A stretch of 64,000 nt of DNA. It comes from Streptomyces sp. HUAS ZL42 (lineage in GTDB: Bacteria; Actinomycetota; Actinomycetes; Streptomycetales; Streptomycetaceae). The DNA lies in NCBI RefSeq assembly GCF_040782645.1, contig NZ_CP160403.1:1364001-1428000 (forward strand). The letters are read 5' to 3'. The notes beneath the pieces are model-generated. The model had not been told where the DNA came from, ran no database searches, and saw only the letters and a program-made list of their open reading frames with translations. Positions 52,706 to 61,324 of this stretch are shown here, piece by piece (positions within the stretch are counted from its first letter, which is position 1; every line of letters starts with the position of its first letter). The position numbers and the translations under genes are program-made.

Positions 52706-52727
52706 CGGTCGCCGGTCCCGCCGCTGT

Positions 52728-52744
52728 GATCGGTGCCGCCGATC
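52728..52744. promoter_or_regulatory. Inverted repeat in the lysR/fdhF intergenic region
   Basis: GATCGG and CCGATC are separated by five bases (52728-52733, 52739-52744), between the divergent genes, where a LysR binding site is expected. No clear -35/-10 pair is assigned. Confidence 0.4.
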
Positions 52745-52829
52745 ACGCGATAGGAACTACCGCTTTGACCTGGCCCGACACGCTGACGAACAGTGTGGGG
52801 GCCAATGGGCAGAGAGGGCGTGACGCTCG

Positions 52830-55124
52830 ATGCGGGACTTCGACGAACCGGATGAGGGCAAGCTGTCCGTGACGGCTCCCAGGACGTGGGCCACCGGCGC
52901 GCCCGGGGTCGTGCACGCGCTGCAGTACGCGCTGAGTCAGACCTCGCCGAAGCGCACCGCGCTGACCCTGCTCAACATCAACCAGGCGAAGGGCTTCGAC
53001 TGCCCGGGCTGTGCCTGGCCCGAGCCCGCGCCGGGCAAGCGGCACCGCAACGAGTACTGCGAGAACGGCGCGAAGCACATCAGCGACGAGGCCACCTCGC
53101 GGCGGGTGACCGCCGACTTCTTCCAGCGGTACTCGGTGGACGAACTGAGCCGGAAGTCCGACTACTGGCTCAACCAGCAGGGCCGGCTGACCGAGCCGAT
53201 GGTGCTGCGCGAGGGTGCGGACCACTACGAGCCGATCGGCTGGGACGAGGCGCTGGACCTGCTCGCCGGCGAACTGCGCGCCCTCGACCACCCGGACGAG
53301 GCGCTGTTCTACACCTCGGGGCGGCTGGCCAATGAGCCCGCCTTCCTGCTCCAGTTGTTCGCGCGGGCCTTCGGCACCAACAACCTGCCGGACTGCTCCA
53401 ACATGTGCCACGAGTCCAGCGGCTCCGCACTCAACGAGACGCTGGGCATCGGCAAGGGCAGCGTCAGCCTCGACGACCTGTACGACGCCGATCTCGTCTT
53501 CGTCGTCGGGCAGAACCCCGGCACCAACCATCCGCGCATGCTGTCCGCGCTGGAGGAGACCAAGCGCCGCGGCGGCCGGGTCGTCGCCGTCAATCCGCTG
53601 CCCGAGGCCGGGCTGCTGCGCTTCAAGCATCCCCAGAAGGCGCGCGGCATCATCGGCCGCGGCACGGACATCGCCGACCAGTTCCTGCAGATACGTCCCG
53701 GCGGCGACCTCGCCCTGTTCCAGGCGCTGAACCTGCTGCTGATCGAGGCGGAGGACAAGGAACCGGGCACGGTCCTGGACCGGGAGTTCATCGCGGCGCA
53801 CACCACCGGCTACGACGCCTTCGCCGACCACATCCGCCGTACGTCGTGGGACGACGTCCTGCAGGCCACCGGCCTGAGCCGCGACGAGATCGAGCAGGTC
53901 CACGCACGTGTCCTGGAAAGCCGCAGCGTCATCGTCTGCTGGGCCATGGGCCTGACCCAGCACAAGCACGGCGTGCCCACCATCAGGGAAGTCGTCAACT
54001 TCCTCCTGCTGCGCGGAAACGTCGGCCGCCCGGGTGCGGGCGTGTGCCCGGTCCGCGGGCACAGCAACGTCCAGGGCGACCGCACCATGGGCATCTGGGA
54101 ACGCATGCCGCAGGCGTTCCTCGACCGGCTGGGACGCGAGTTCCGCTTCACCGCGCCGACCACGCACGGCCTGGACTCCGTCGATTCGATCCGGGCCATG
54201 CTCGACGGACGGGCCAAGGTCTTCCTCGGCGTCGCGGGCAACTTCGTCCGGGCCACGCCCGACAGCGACGTCACCGAGCGCGCCATGCGCAACTGCCGTC
54301 TGACCGCGCATATTTCGACCAAGCTCAACCGCTCCCACGCGGTGTGCGGACGCATCGCGCTGATCCTGCCCACGCTCGGCCGCAGCGACCGTGACGTCCA
54401 GGCGGGCGGGGAGCAGTTCATGACGGTCGAGGACTCCATGAGCGAGGTCCATGCCACGCGCGGCCGGCTGGCCCCGGCGTCCGCGCACCTGCTGAGCGAG
54501 GTGTCCATCGTCAGCCGTCTGGCCCGCAGGGTCCTGGGGTCCGAACCGGACATTCCCTGGGAGGACTTCGAGGCCGACTACGACGTCATCCGCGACCATA
54601 TCGCCCAAGTCGTCGAGGGTTTCGAGGACTTCAACGAACGGGCACGGCGCCCCGGCGGTTTCCGCCTGCTCAACCCGGTCAACGAAAGGGTGTTCCGCAC
54701 GCCCGGCGGGAAGGCCGTCTTCAGCGTCAACGACTTCACGATGCTCGAGGCGCCCAAGGGCCATCTGGTCCTGCAGACACTGCGCTCGCACGACCAGTGG
54801 AACACGATCCCCTACGCGATGGACGACCGATACCGGGGCATCAAGGGTGGCCGGCGCGTAGTCCTCGTGAACCCGTCAGACCTGGCCGGCCTCGGTCTCG
54901 CGGACGGCGCACTCGTCGATCTGGTCAGCGTCTGGTCCGACGGCTCGGAGCGCCGCGCGGAGGGTTTCCGTGTCGTCGGCTACCCCACTCCCCCGGGTTC
55001 GGCCGCCGCGTACTACCCGGAAACCAATGTCCTGGTGCCACTCGACAGCGTCGCGGACATCAGCAACACCCCGACCTCGAAGAGCGTGATCGTCCGTCTG
55101 GAGCGCGTCCCGCGGACGGACTGA
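52830..55124 (+). CDS. FdhF/YdeP-family molybdopterin oxidoreductase
   Basis: A 764-residue bis-MGD molybdoenzyme of the FdhF/YdeP group, related to the alpha subunit of formate dehydrogenase. Characteristic pieces include KGFDCPGCAWPEP near the N-terminus, CSNMCHESSGSAL, DLVFVVGQNPGTNHPRML and VRGHSNVQGDRTMG. The C-terminal MopB domain (LQTLRSHDQWNT) binds the cofactor. E. coli YdeP is linked to acid resistance, but the reaction is not established. It is transcribed away from a LysR regulator. The partner redox subunits are not adjacent; an FdhD-type maturation gene is also absent. Confidence 0.9.
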   Translation: MRDFDEPDEGKLSVTAPRTWATGAPGVVHALQYALSQTSPKRTALTLLNINQAKGFDCPGCAWPEPAPGKRHRNEYCENGAKHISDEATSRRVTADFFQRYSVDELSRKSDYWLNQQGRLTEPMVLREGADHYEPIGWDEALDLLAGELRALDHPDEALFYTSGRLANEPAFLLQLFARAFGTNNLPDCSNMCHESSGSALNETLGIGKGSVSLDDLYDADLVFVVGQNPGTNHPRMLSALEETKRRGGRVVAVNPLPEAGLLRFKHPQKARGIIGRGTDIADQFLQIRPGGDLALFQALNLLLIEAEDKEPGTVLDREFIAAHTTGYDAFADHIRRTSWDDVLQATGLSRDEIEQVHARVLESRSVIVCWAMGLTQHKHGVPTIREVVNFLLLRGNVGRPGAGVCPVRGHSNVQGDRTMGIWERMPQAFLDRLGREFRFTAPTTHGLDSVDSIRAMLDGRAKVFLGVAGNFVRATPDSDVTERAMRNCRLTAHISTKLNRSHAVCGRIALILPTLGRSDRDVQAGGEQFMTVEDSMSEVHATRGRLAPASAHLLSEVSIVSRLARRVLGSEPDIPWEDFEADYDVIRDHIAQVVEGFEDFNERARRPGGFRLLNPVNERVFRTPGGKAVFSVNDFTMLEAPKGHLVLQTLRSHDQWNTIPYAMDDRYRGIKGGRRVVLVNPSDLAGLGLADGALVDLVSVWSDGSERRAEGFRVVGYPTPPGSAAAYYPETNVLVPLDSVADISNTPTSKSVIVRLERVPRTD

Positions 55125-55511
55125 CAGACAGGGCGACTCACGGGCCTCGGGGTGGTGGATGGCCCAGCCAGGGCCACCGTTTCGGGCCGGGAGCCGAGTC
55201 CCCCGGCGAGCTGCCGGCAGCGGCGCCGTCGGGCGCGGTTGTCCTCGGTGTCGTACGGGTCCGGCCTGCCGTTGACCTGCCGGGCTCCGGTACGCGCGAA
55301 GGAGCCCCGGGCCTGCGAGGACCACGGCACCTGTCGGGTTCCACCGAGGCAGGACAGTCGCATACGGCCGTTTTCAGGTCTCGCACCCCGTGAATTTTTC
55401 TTTTCACGTCACCCTTGACACCACCCCGCCCCCACCCGGAGTATCGGCTCGGGAACCTGTCAGACAGGCAGACAGCCAGTCAGGGTCCGCGGCATCGGAG
55501 AGGCTGAGCCC
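55125..55511. other. Intergenic region with an AT-rich inverted repeat
   Basis: This 387-base interval has no convincing gene. It contains CGTGAA (55389-55394) and TTCACG (55403-55408) around a T-run, followed by TTGACA (55415-55420), which may be part of the promoter for the PaaN-like gene; a matching -10 is not clear. Confidence 0.45.
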
Positions 55512-57239
55512 ATGCACCTTGGTCCGTACGAGCGGCACCTGGAGCTGCTGCAGGAGGTCACCCGGGCTGTGGCGGCCGGTGATTGCCGCAGGCCCTTCAC
55601 GCAGTCGACCGGTCAGGAAGCCGCCGACGCGGGCATGAGATCGGTCCGGACGGCGGCAAAGGTCTTCAGCTCGCTGCTGGGGCGCCCCTTCGACCTCGAC
55701 CAGCCCGGCCAGTCGGGCTGGGTGGTCACCGAGTCCTCCCCCTACGGCATTGCCATGAACGTCGGCTACCCGCGCTGCGATCCGGCGGCCGTGGTGGCGG
55801 CGGCCGCGCGGGCCACGGCCGGCTGGCGTGCCGCCGGACTCCACCAGCGCGCAGGAGTGGCCGTCGAGATACTGCGCAGGCTGAACACCCGCAGCCACGA
55901 GCTGGCCCTGGCTGTGCACCACACCACCGGTCTGCCGCTCGAGGCCGCGTTCCGCGCCGCCGGGCCCCGCGCACAGGACCGCGCACTGGAGAGCGTGGCC
56001 CACGCCTTCGCCGAGTGCGCGCGCATACCTGAGGACCTTCGGGCGGAAAGCCCCCGCCGCCGAAGGCAGCCACTGGCCATCCGGGGCACCTCCACCCTGG
56101 TGCCGCGCGGGGTGTCGCTGCTCATCGGCTGCCCCGACTACCCCTTGTGGAACGGGTATCCGGGTATGTTCGCCAGCCTGGTGACCGGCAACCCCGTGAT
56201 CGTGGCACCCCATCCGAGAGCCGTGCTCCCCCTGGCGATCACCGTGCGCATCGCCCGTGAGGTACTGACGGAGGCCGGCCACGATCCGGACATCGTGACG
56301 CTGGCGGTGGCGCAGAGCGAAGAGCGCCTCCACCAGAGACTGGCGACGGACCCGGCGGTGCGGATCGTCGACTTCACCGGCCCCGCCCGCTTCGTCGGCT
56401 GGTTGGAGCGACACGCCCGCCAGGCGGCTGTGTTCGCGGGCCGGACCGGACCGAACACCGTGCTCGTGGACTCCACCGAGGACTACCGGGGCCTGGTACG
56501 GGGCCTCGCCCGTTCCCTCTGCTTGAGCAGTGGCACAGTCCGCACCACCCCGCAGAACATCATGGTGCCGGCGACGGACATCGCCACCGACGAGGGGCCC
56601 AAGAGTCTCCAGGACCTCGGCGCCGACCTGTGTGAAACCCTGGACCGACTGCTCGGACATCCGGCACGCGCGGCGCGGCTGCTGGGTGCGGTCGCCGACG
56701 ACGAAGTGCGCGCGGGACTGGCGCAGGCCGCGCGGTACGGAAAGGTCCTGCACCCTTCCCAGCGGGTGCGCCACCCCGACCATCCCGGCGCTGATCTGCG
56801 CAGCCCACTGCTGGTGCGGCTGGCCGCGCGGGACGAGCAGGTCTACGCCCGGGGATGGCCGGGCCCGGTCGCGTTCCTCGTGGGCACCGACTCCACCTCG
56901 CACAGTCTGGCGTTGTTCCGGCGGACGGTGCACGCCCAGGGAGCACTGTTCGCCGCGGTCCACTCCACGGATCCGCTGGTGCTGGCGGCCGCGGAAGCCG
57001 CGTCACTGGATGCCGGTGTCCATCTGGTGCAGAACCTCAGCGACGAGCTCCCGGCCGACCCTTCCTCAGCCATCGCTGACCTCCCCGCGGCCGGCGCCCA
57101 CTTCATCACCGGGCGCTTCCAGGTGGCGCGGTCCTGGCAGCACGTCGTGGCAACGGGCCCGGACCCCGCCCTGACCGGCGTGCCGGACTGGTGCGCGGCC
57201 TCGGATGCCGACCTCGCGGCTGATCTGGTCGATGCCTGA
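55512..57239 (+). CDS. PaaN-like aldehyde dehydrogenase-fold protein, catalytic Cys missing
   Basis: A 575-residue protein resembling PaaN, the ALDH-superfamily protein of phenylacetate degradation. Matching stretches are GRPFDLDQPGQ, AMNVGYPRCDP, the long VPRGVSLLIGCPDYPLWNGYPGMFASLVTGNPV block and SGTVRTTPQNIMVP. In PaaN and other ALDHs I recall the last block as SGQMCTTPQN; here the expected nucleophile Cys is Arg344 and the preceding Gln is Thr, so normal thioester chemistry is unlikely (Cys337 lies seven residues away). No other paa genes are in the window. ATG 55512 is clear. It may be a diverged paralogue with another role or a dead enzyme. Confidence 0.78.
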   Translation: MHLGPYERHLELLQEVTRAVAAGDCRRPFTQSTGQEAADAGMRSVRTAAKVFSSLLGRPFDLDQPGQSGWVVTESSPYGIAMNVGYPRCDPAAVVAAAARATAGWRAAGLHQRAGVAVEILRRLNTRSHELALAVHHTTGLPLEAAFRAAGPRAQDRALESVAHAFAECARIPEDLRAESPRRRRQPLAIRGTSTLVPRGVSLLIGCPDYPLWNGYPGMFASLVTGNPVIVAPHPRAVLPLAITVRIAREVLTEAGHDPDIVTLAVAQSEERLHQRLATDPAVRIVDFTGPARFVGWLERHARQAAVFAGRTGPNTVLVDSTEDYRGLVRGLARSLCLSSGTVRTTPQNIMVPATDIATDEGPKSLQDLGADLCETLDRLLGHPARAARLLGAVADDEVRAGLAQAARYGKVLHPSQRVRHPDHPGADLRSPLLVRLAARDEQVYARGWPGPVAFLVGTDSTSHSLALFRRTVHAQGALFAAVHSTDPLVLAAAEAASLDAGVHLVQNLSDELPADPSSAIADLPAAGAHFITGRFQVARSWQHVVATGPDPALTGVPDWCAASDADLAADLVDA

Positions 57240-57347
57240 GCGGGCGCCCAGCGCTCCCGGGCCGTACCTGATGAGGTCTGCACCAAGGCGGGGTTCACAT
57301 CGCTGGCGAAGCCGGAGAAGTGGATGACGCTCGGAGAGCAGTGAGAC

Positions 57348-57364
57348 ACCGGCGTCCTGCCGGT
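57348..57364 (+). terminator. Possible terminator after the PaaN-like gene
   Basis: ACCGGC and GCCGGT flank a 5-base loop about 110 bases after the stop and before the rml operon promoter region. The stem is short, so this is tentative. Confidence 0.3.
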
Positions 57365-57461
57365 TACTTCCGGGACGCGAGGGATGCCCAGCGTGTCCCG
57401 GACGGGCCGTACATATGCGGAATCCTTTCTTCGGCAAGTCCGGCGTACGTATGGTGATCCT

Positions 57462-58529
57462 GTGAAGGCACTCTTGCTGTCTGGCGGCTCAGGTACCCGT
57501 TTGCGCCCCATAACCCACACGTCGGCGAAGCAACTTGTACCGGTCGCGAACAAGCCGGTGCTGTTCTACGGTCTGGAGGCGATCGCAGGGGCGGGCATCA
57601 CACAGGTGGGGATCATCGTCGGGGACACCGCCGAGGAGATCCGGGAGGCGGTCGGCGACGGTTCCGCGTTCGGACTCGACGTCACCTACATCCCGCAGGC
57701 GTCGCCGCTGGGACTCGCCCATGCGGTGCTGATCGCCCGTGAGTTCCTCGGCGAGGACGACTTCGTGATGTACCTCGGCGACAACTTCATCGTCGGTGGC
57801 ATCACGGATCTGGTGAACGCCTTCCGCACCGAACGGCCGGATGCGCAGATCCTGTTGACGAAGGTGGCGAACCCGACCGCGTTCGGGGTGGCCGAACTGG
57901 ACACGGCCGGCCGGGTGATCGGCCTGGAGGAGAAACCCAGGCATCCCAAGAGTGACCTGGCGTTGGTGGGCGTCTATCTGTTCACCCCGGCCGTCCATGA
58001 GGCCGTGCGCTCGATCAAGCCGTCCCGGCGCGGCGAGTTGGAGATCACCCACGCCATCCAGTGGCTGATAGACGCCGGACGAGATGTGCGTTCCACGACG
58101 ATCTCCGGGTACTGGAAGGACACCGGGAACGTCACCGACATGCTCGAGGTCAACCGCTCGGTACTGGAGACCCTGGAGCGCAGGGTCGACGGCACGGTCG
58201 ACGACCACAGCGAGATCATCGGCCGGGTGCGCATCGAGGCCGGGGCGAAGGTGACCGGCAGCCGGATCGTGGGCCCGGTCGTCGTCGGCGCGAACACCGT
58301 GATCACCGACTCCTATGTGGGCCCCTTCACCTCGATAGCGGACGACTGCCGGATCGAGGACAGCGAGATCGAGTACTCGATCGTGCTGCGCGACTCCTCG
58401 GTGAGCGGCGTCCGGCGGGTGGAGGCCTCCCTCATCGGCCGCAATGTCGAGGTGACTCCCTCGCCCCGCAAGCCGGCCGCCCACCGTTTCGTCCTCGGCG
58501 ACCACAGCAAGGTGCAGATCTCATCATGA
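57462..58529 (+). CDS. rmlA: Glucose-1-phosphate thymidylyltransferase, long (StrD-like) form
   Basis: A 355-residue nucleotidyltransferase making dTDP-glucose from dTTP and glucose-1-phosphate, first step of dTDP-deoxysugar synthesis. The signature LSGGSGTRLRP and SAKQLVPVANKP are at the N-terminus and LGDNF in the middle. The C-terminal 100 residues form a left-handed beta-helix, so this is the long StrD/RmlA-long type found in polysaccharide and antibiotic sugar clusters. GTG 57462 (VKALLLSGG) is chosen since the conserved fold begins there. Its stop overlaps the rmlB start. Confidence 0.93.
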   Translation: MKALLLSGGSGTRLRPITHTSAKQLVPVANKPVLFYGLEAIAGAGITQVGIIVGDTAEEIREAVGDGSAFGLDVTYIPQASPLGLAHAVLIAREFLGEDDFVMYLGDNFIVGGITDLVNAFRTERPDAQILLTKVANPTAFGVAELDTAGRVIGLEEKPRHPKSDLALVGVYLFTPAVHEAVRSIKPSRRGELEITHAIQWLIDAGRDVRSTTISGYWKDTGNVTDMLEVNRSVLETLERRVDGTVDDHSEIIGRVRIEAGAKVTGSRIVGPVVVGANTVITDSYVGPFTSIADDCRIEDSEIEYSIVLRDSSVSGVRRVEASLIGRNVEVTPSPRKPAAHRFVLGDHSKVQISS

Positions 58530-59515
58530 CGACCAGGATTCTGGTGACCGGCGGCGCCGGTTTCATCGGCTCACACTACGTCCGCACGCTGCTCGGTCCG
58601 GCCGGCCCGGGTGATGTGGTGATCACCGTGCTGGACGAACTCACATACGCGGCCAGCCCTGCCAACCTCGACGAGGTGCGCGATCACCCCGCATTCGCCT
58701 TCGTCAAGGGCGACATCTGTGACGCCGAGCTGGTGGGCGAGCTCCTCGCCGAGCACGACGAGGTCGTCCACTTCGCCGCCGAGTCGCATGTGGACCGCTC
58801 CATTCTGGGCGCCACCGAGTTCATCCGGACCAACGTCCTGGGCACCCAGACACTGCTGGACGCCGCGCTGCGCCACGAAAGAGCGAAGACTTTCCTGCAC
58901 ATCTCCACCGACGAGGTGTACGGCTCCATCGACTCCGGCTCCTGGCCGGAGACGGACCCGCTGCGCCCCAACTCCCCGTACGCCGCCTCCAAGGCGTCCA
59001 GCGACCTGATCGCCCTCGCCCACCACCGCACCCACGGCCTCGACGTAAGGGTGACGCGCTGCTCCAACAACTACGGGCACCACCAATTCCCCGAGAAGGT
59101 CATCCCGTTGTTCATCACGAACCTGCTGGACGGCAGGAAGGTCCCGCTGTACGGCGACGGCGGCAACGTCCGCGACTGGCTGCACATCGACGACCACGTC
59201 CAGGGCATCGAGCTGGTGCGCACCAAGGGACGTGCCGGTGAGGTCTACAACATCGGAGGTGGCACCGAACTGTCCAACAAGGAGCTGACCGCTCTGCTGC
59301 TGGATGCCTGCGGCGCGGACTGGGACACGAGCGTCGAGTACGTCGCCGACCGGAAGGGCCACGACCGCCGCTACTCGGTGGACTGCGGCAAGCTGCGTAC
59401 GGAGCTGGGCTACGAGCCCCGCAAGGACTTCGCCACCGGCCTGGCGGAGACGGTGACTTGGTACCGCGAGAACCGAGCTTGGTGGGAGCCGCTGAAGGAG
59501 CGCGCGGCGCTCTAG
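58526..59515 (+). CDS. rmlB: dTDP-glucose 4,6-dehydratase
   Basis: A 329-residue extended short-chain dehydrogenase converting dTDP-glucose to dTDP-4-keto-6-deoxyglucose. The NAD motif GGAGFIGS is at 9-16; the catalytic set Thr128-Asp129-Glu130 in STDEVY and Tyr152/Lys156 in YAASK is complete, as required for the dehydration step. ATG 58526 overlaps the rmlA stop (ATGA). rmlD follows after about 54 bases. Confidence 0.94.
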   Translation: MTTRILVTGGAGFIGSHYVRTLLGPAGPGDVVITVLDELTYAASPANLDEVRDHPAFAFVKGDICDAELVGELLAEHDEVVHFAAESHVDRSILGATEFIRTNVLGTQTLLDAALRHERAKTFLHISTDEVYGSIDSGSWPETDPLRPNSPYAASKASSDLIALAHHRTHGLDVRVTRCSNNYGHHQFPEKVIPLFITNLLDGRKVPLYGDGGNVRDWLHIDDHVQGIELVRTKGRAGEVYNIGGGTELSNKELTALLLDACGADWDTSVEYVADRKGHDRRYSVDCGKLRTELGYEPRKDFATGLAETVTWYRENRAWWEPLKERAAL

Positions 59516-59569
59516 GACGGGCCCTGGTGCCGTGTCATCATCCACATCCCTTCTCACGAGCGGGAAACC

Positions 59570-60463
59570 ATGACCACCACTTGGCTGATCACCGGCGCCG
59601 CCGGGATGCTCGGGCAGGACGTCCTGGCACGGGTCCGCCGGGACGGCGGGACGGCCGTCGGCCTGCCCCGTGCCGAACTCGACATCGGCGACGCCGACAC
59701 GGTGCGCGACGCGGTCGAGGCGCACCGACCCCGGATCGTGGTCAACTGCGCTGCCTGGACGGCCGTTGACGATGCCGAGGCACGCGAGGAGGACGCCCTG
59801 CGGGTCAACGGCGACGGGCCCCGGCACCTCGCCGAGGCCTGCGCGAAAGCCGGCGCCACGCTGATCCAGGTCTCGACGGACTACGTCTTCGCGGGCGACG
59901 GCACCGACCCCTACCCCGAGGACGCCCCGACGGCACCGCGCAGCGCGTACGGGCGTACCAAGCTGGCGGGCGAACGGGCGGTGCTGGCCACGCTCCCGGA
60001 CGCGGGGTACGTCGTGCGTACGGCCTGGCTGTACGGGGCGGGGGGCGGGAATTTCGTCGACACGATGATCAAACTCGAGTCCGTCAAGGACACCGTCGAC
60101 GTGGTCGACGACCAGCGCGGGCAGCCCACCTGGACGGTGGACCTCGCGGACCGGCTGGTACGGCTCGGTCGGGCCGCCCTCGACGGTACCGTGCCCGCCG
60201 GTGTCTACCACGGCACCAGCGGTGGGGAGACGACCTGGTTCGGCCTGGCACGGGAGGTCTTCCGGCTGCTCGGCGCGGATCCCGGACGCGTCCGGCCGAC
60301 CACCAGCACCGCCTTCGCACGGCCCGCTCCCCGTCCGGCGTACAGCGTTCTGGGGCACGACCGCTGGCGCCGGGCGGGCATCGAACCCATCCGTCCCTGG
60401 CGGGAGGCGCTCGAGGGGGCGTTTCCGGCTCTGCTCGACGAGAAGAAAGGTTCAGCCCGGTGA
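59570..60463 (+). CDS. rmlD: dTDP-4-dehydrorhamnose reductase
   Basis: A 297-residue NADPH-dependent reductase completing dTDP-L-rhamnose synthesis. The cofactor motif GAAGMLGQD is at the N-terminus; STDYVFAGDG and YGRTKLAGE carry the catalytic Thr/Tyr/Lys. No rmlC (3,5-epimerase) lies between rmlB and rmlD, where it is often found. If rmlC is missing from the genome, the reductase would make another sugar. ATG 59570 follows a purine-rich GAGCGGGAAA stretch. Its stop overlaps the next gene. Confidence 0.92.
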   Translation: MTTTWLITGAAGMLGQDVLARVRRDGGTAVGLPRAELDIGDADTVRDAVEAHRPRIVVNCAAWTAVDDAEAREEDALRVNGDGPRHLAEACAKAGATLIQVSTDYVFAGDGTDPYPEDAPTAPRSAYGRTKLAGERAVLATLPDAGYVVRTAWLYGAGGGNFVDTMIKLESVKDTVDVVDDQRGQPTWTVDLADRLVRLGRAALDGTVPAGVYHGTSGGETTWFGLAREVFRLLGADPGRVRPTTSTAFARPAPRPAYSVLGHDRWRRAGIEPIRPWREALEGAFPALLDEKKGSAR

Positions 60464-61059
60464 GCTTCAGGACGCAGCCGACCTCCCAGGTCGACGAGAC
60501 GGCCACGATCGGTGAGGGGACCACGGTCTGGGACCTGGCCCAGATTCGGGAGGGCGCCCGGCTGGGCAGCGGATGCGTCGTGGGCCGGGGAGCGTATGTC
60601 GGCCCGGGGGTGCGGATCGGCGACAACGTGAAGCTTCAGAACCATGCGTTGGTATACGAACCAGCGGTGCTCGGTGACGGGGTGTTCGTCGGTCCGGCGG
60701 CGGTCCTCACCAACGACCACTTCCCCCGTTCGGTGGACCCGCAGGGCCGGCTGAAGCGCGGCGGCGACTGGGAGGCCGTGGCCGTGGTGGTGGCCGAGGG
60801 GGCCTCGCTGGGGGCCCGTTCGGTGTGCGTGGCGCCGGTGCGCGTCGGCCGTTGGGCGCTGGTCGCGGCGGGTGCCGTGGTGACCCGGGACGTGCCGGAC
60901 TTCGCGCTCGTGGCCGGTGTTCCGGCGCGCCGGATCGGCTGGGTCGGGCGGGCCGGCGTACGACTGGTCGAGCGGGAAGGCGAGTTGGGCGGGTGGGAGT
61001 GCCCCGAGACGGGGGCGCTGTACGACGAGAAGGACGGCGAACTCGTCGAACGCGCATGA
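60460..61059 (+). CDS. Left-handed beta-helix acyltransferase (WbbJ/WlbB-like)
   Basis: A 199-residue hexapeptide-repeat transferase. Repeats of the form (I/V)GEGTTVWDLAQIREGARLGSGC and VGPGVRIGDNVKLQNH are clear, with NDHFPRS and a CoA-binding end GVPARRIGWVG. Similar enzymes N-acetylate UDP- or dTDP-amino sugars in O-antigen and capsule synthesis, which suits this operon. The start is GTG 60460 overlapping the rmlD stop. The C-terminal tail (ECPETGALYDE) is typical of the WlbB/PglD-related group that ends with a short acidic strand. Confidence 0.88.
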   Translation: MSFRTQPTSQVDETATIGEGTTVWDLAQIREGARLGSGCVVGRGAYVGPGVRIGDNVKLQNHALVYEPAVLGDGVFVGPAAVLTNDHFPRSVDPQGRLKRGGDWEAVAVVVAEGASLGARSVCVAPVRVGRWALVAAGAVVTRDVPDFALVAGVPARRIGWVGRAGVRLVEREGELGGWECPETGALYDEKDGELVERA

Positions 61060-61324
61060 TGCCTGTTTCCCTCAAAACGCAAATCCTCGAACATCTACAG
61101 GCATAACATGTGTGCGAAGTGTGCAGAGCCAGCACAATGAGCACACGAACCGGTAGTGCCCAGGGGGGTTACGGGGTGGGGACACCTGTGCCTGAAATCA
61201 GGAGCGACAACCACTCCGACGCTTGACGTCTGACGTCTGCCTTCCGCCGCGTGGCCGTCCGCGCCGCGGCGATCACCAGTCTGTTCGCAACAGGGACCCA
61301 CAGGGGGGTCGGTGTGTCCAAACG

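Noticed and set aside
55138..55407. An 89-codon minus-strand frame in the gap before the PaaN-like gene
   Set aside because: No ribosome binding site, no family match and a composition like chance GC-rich translation.
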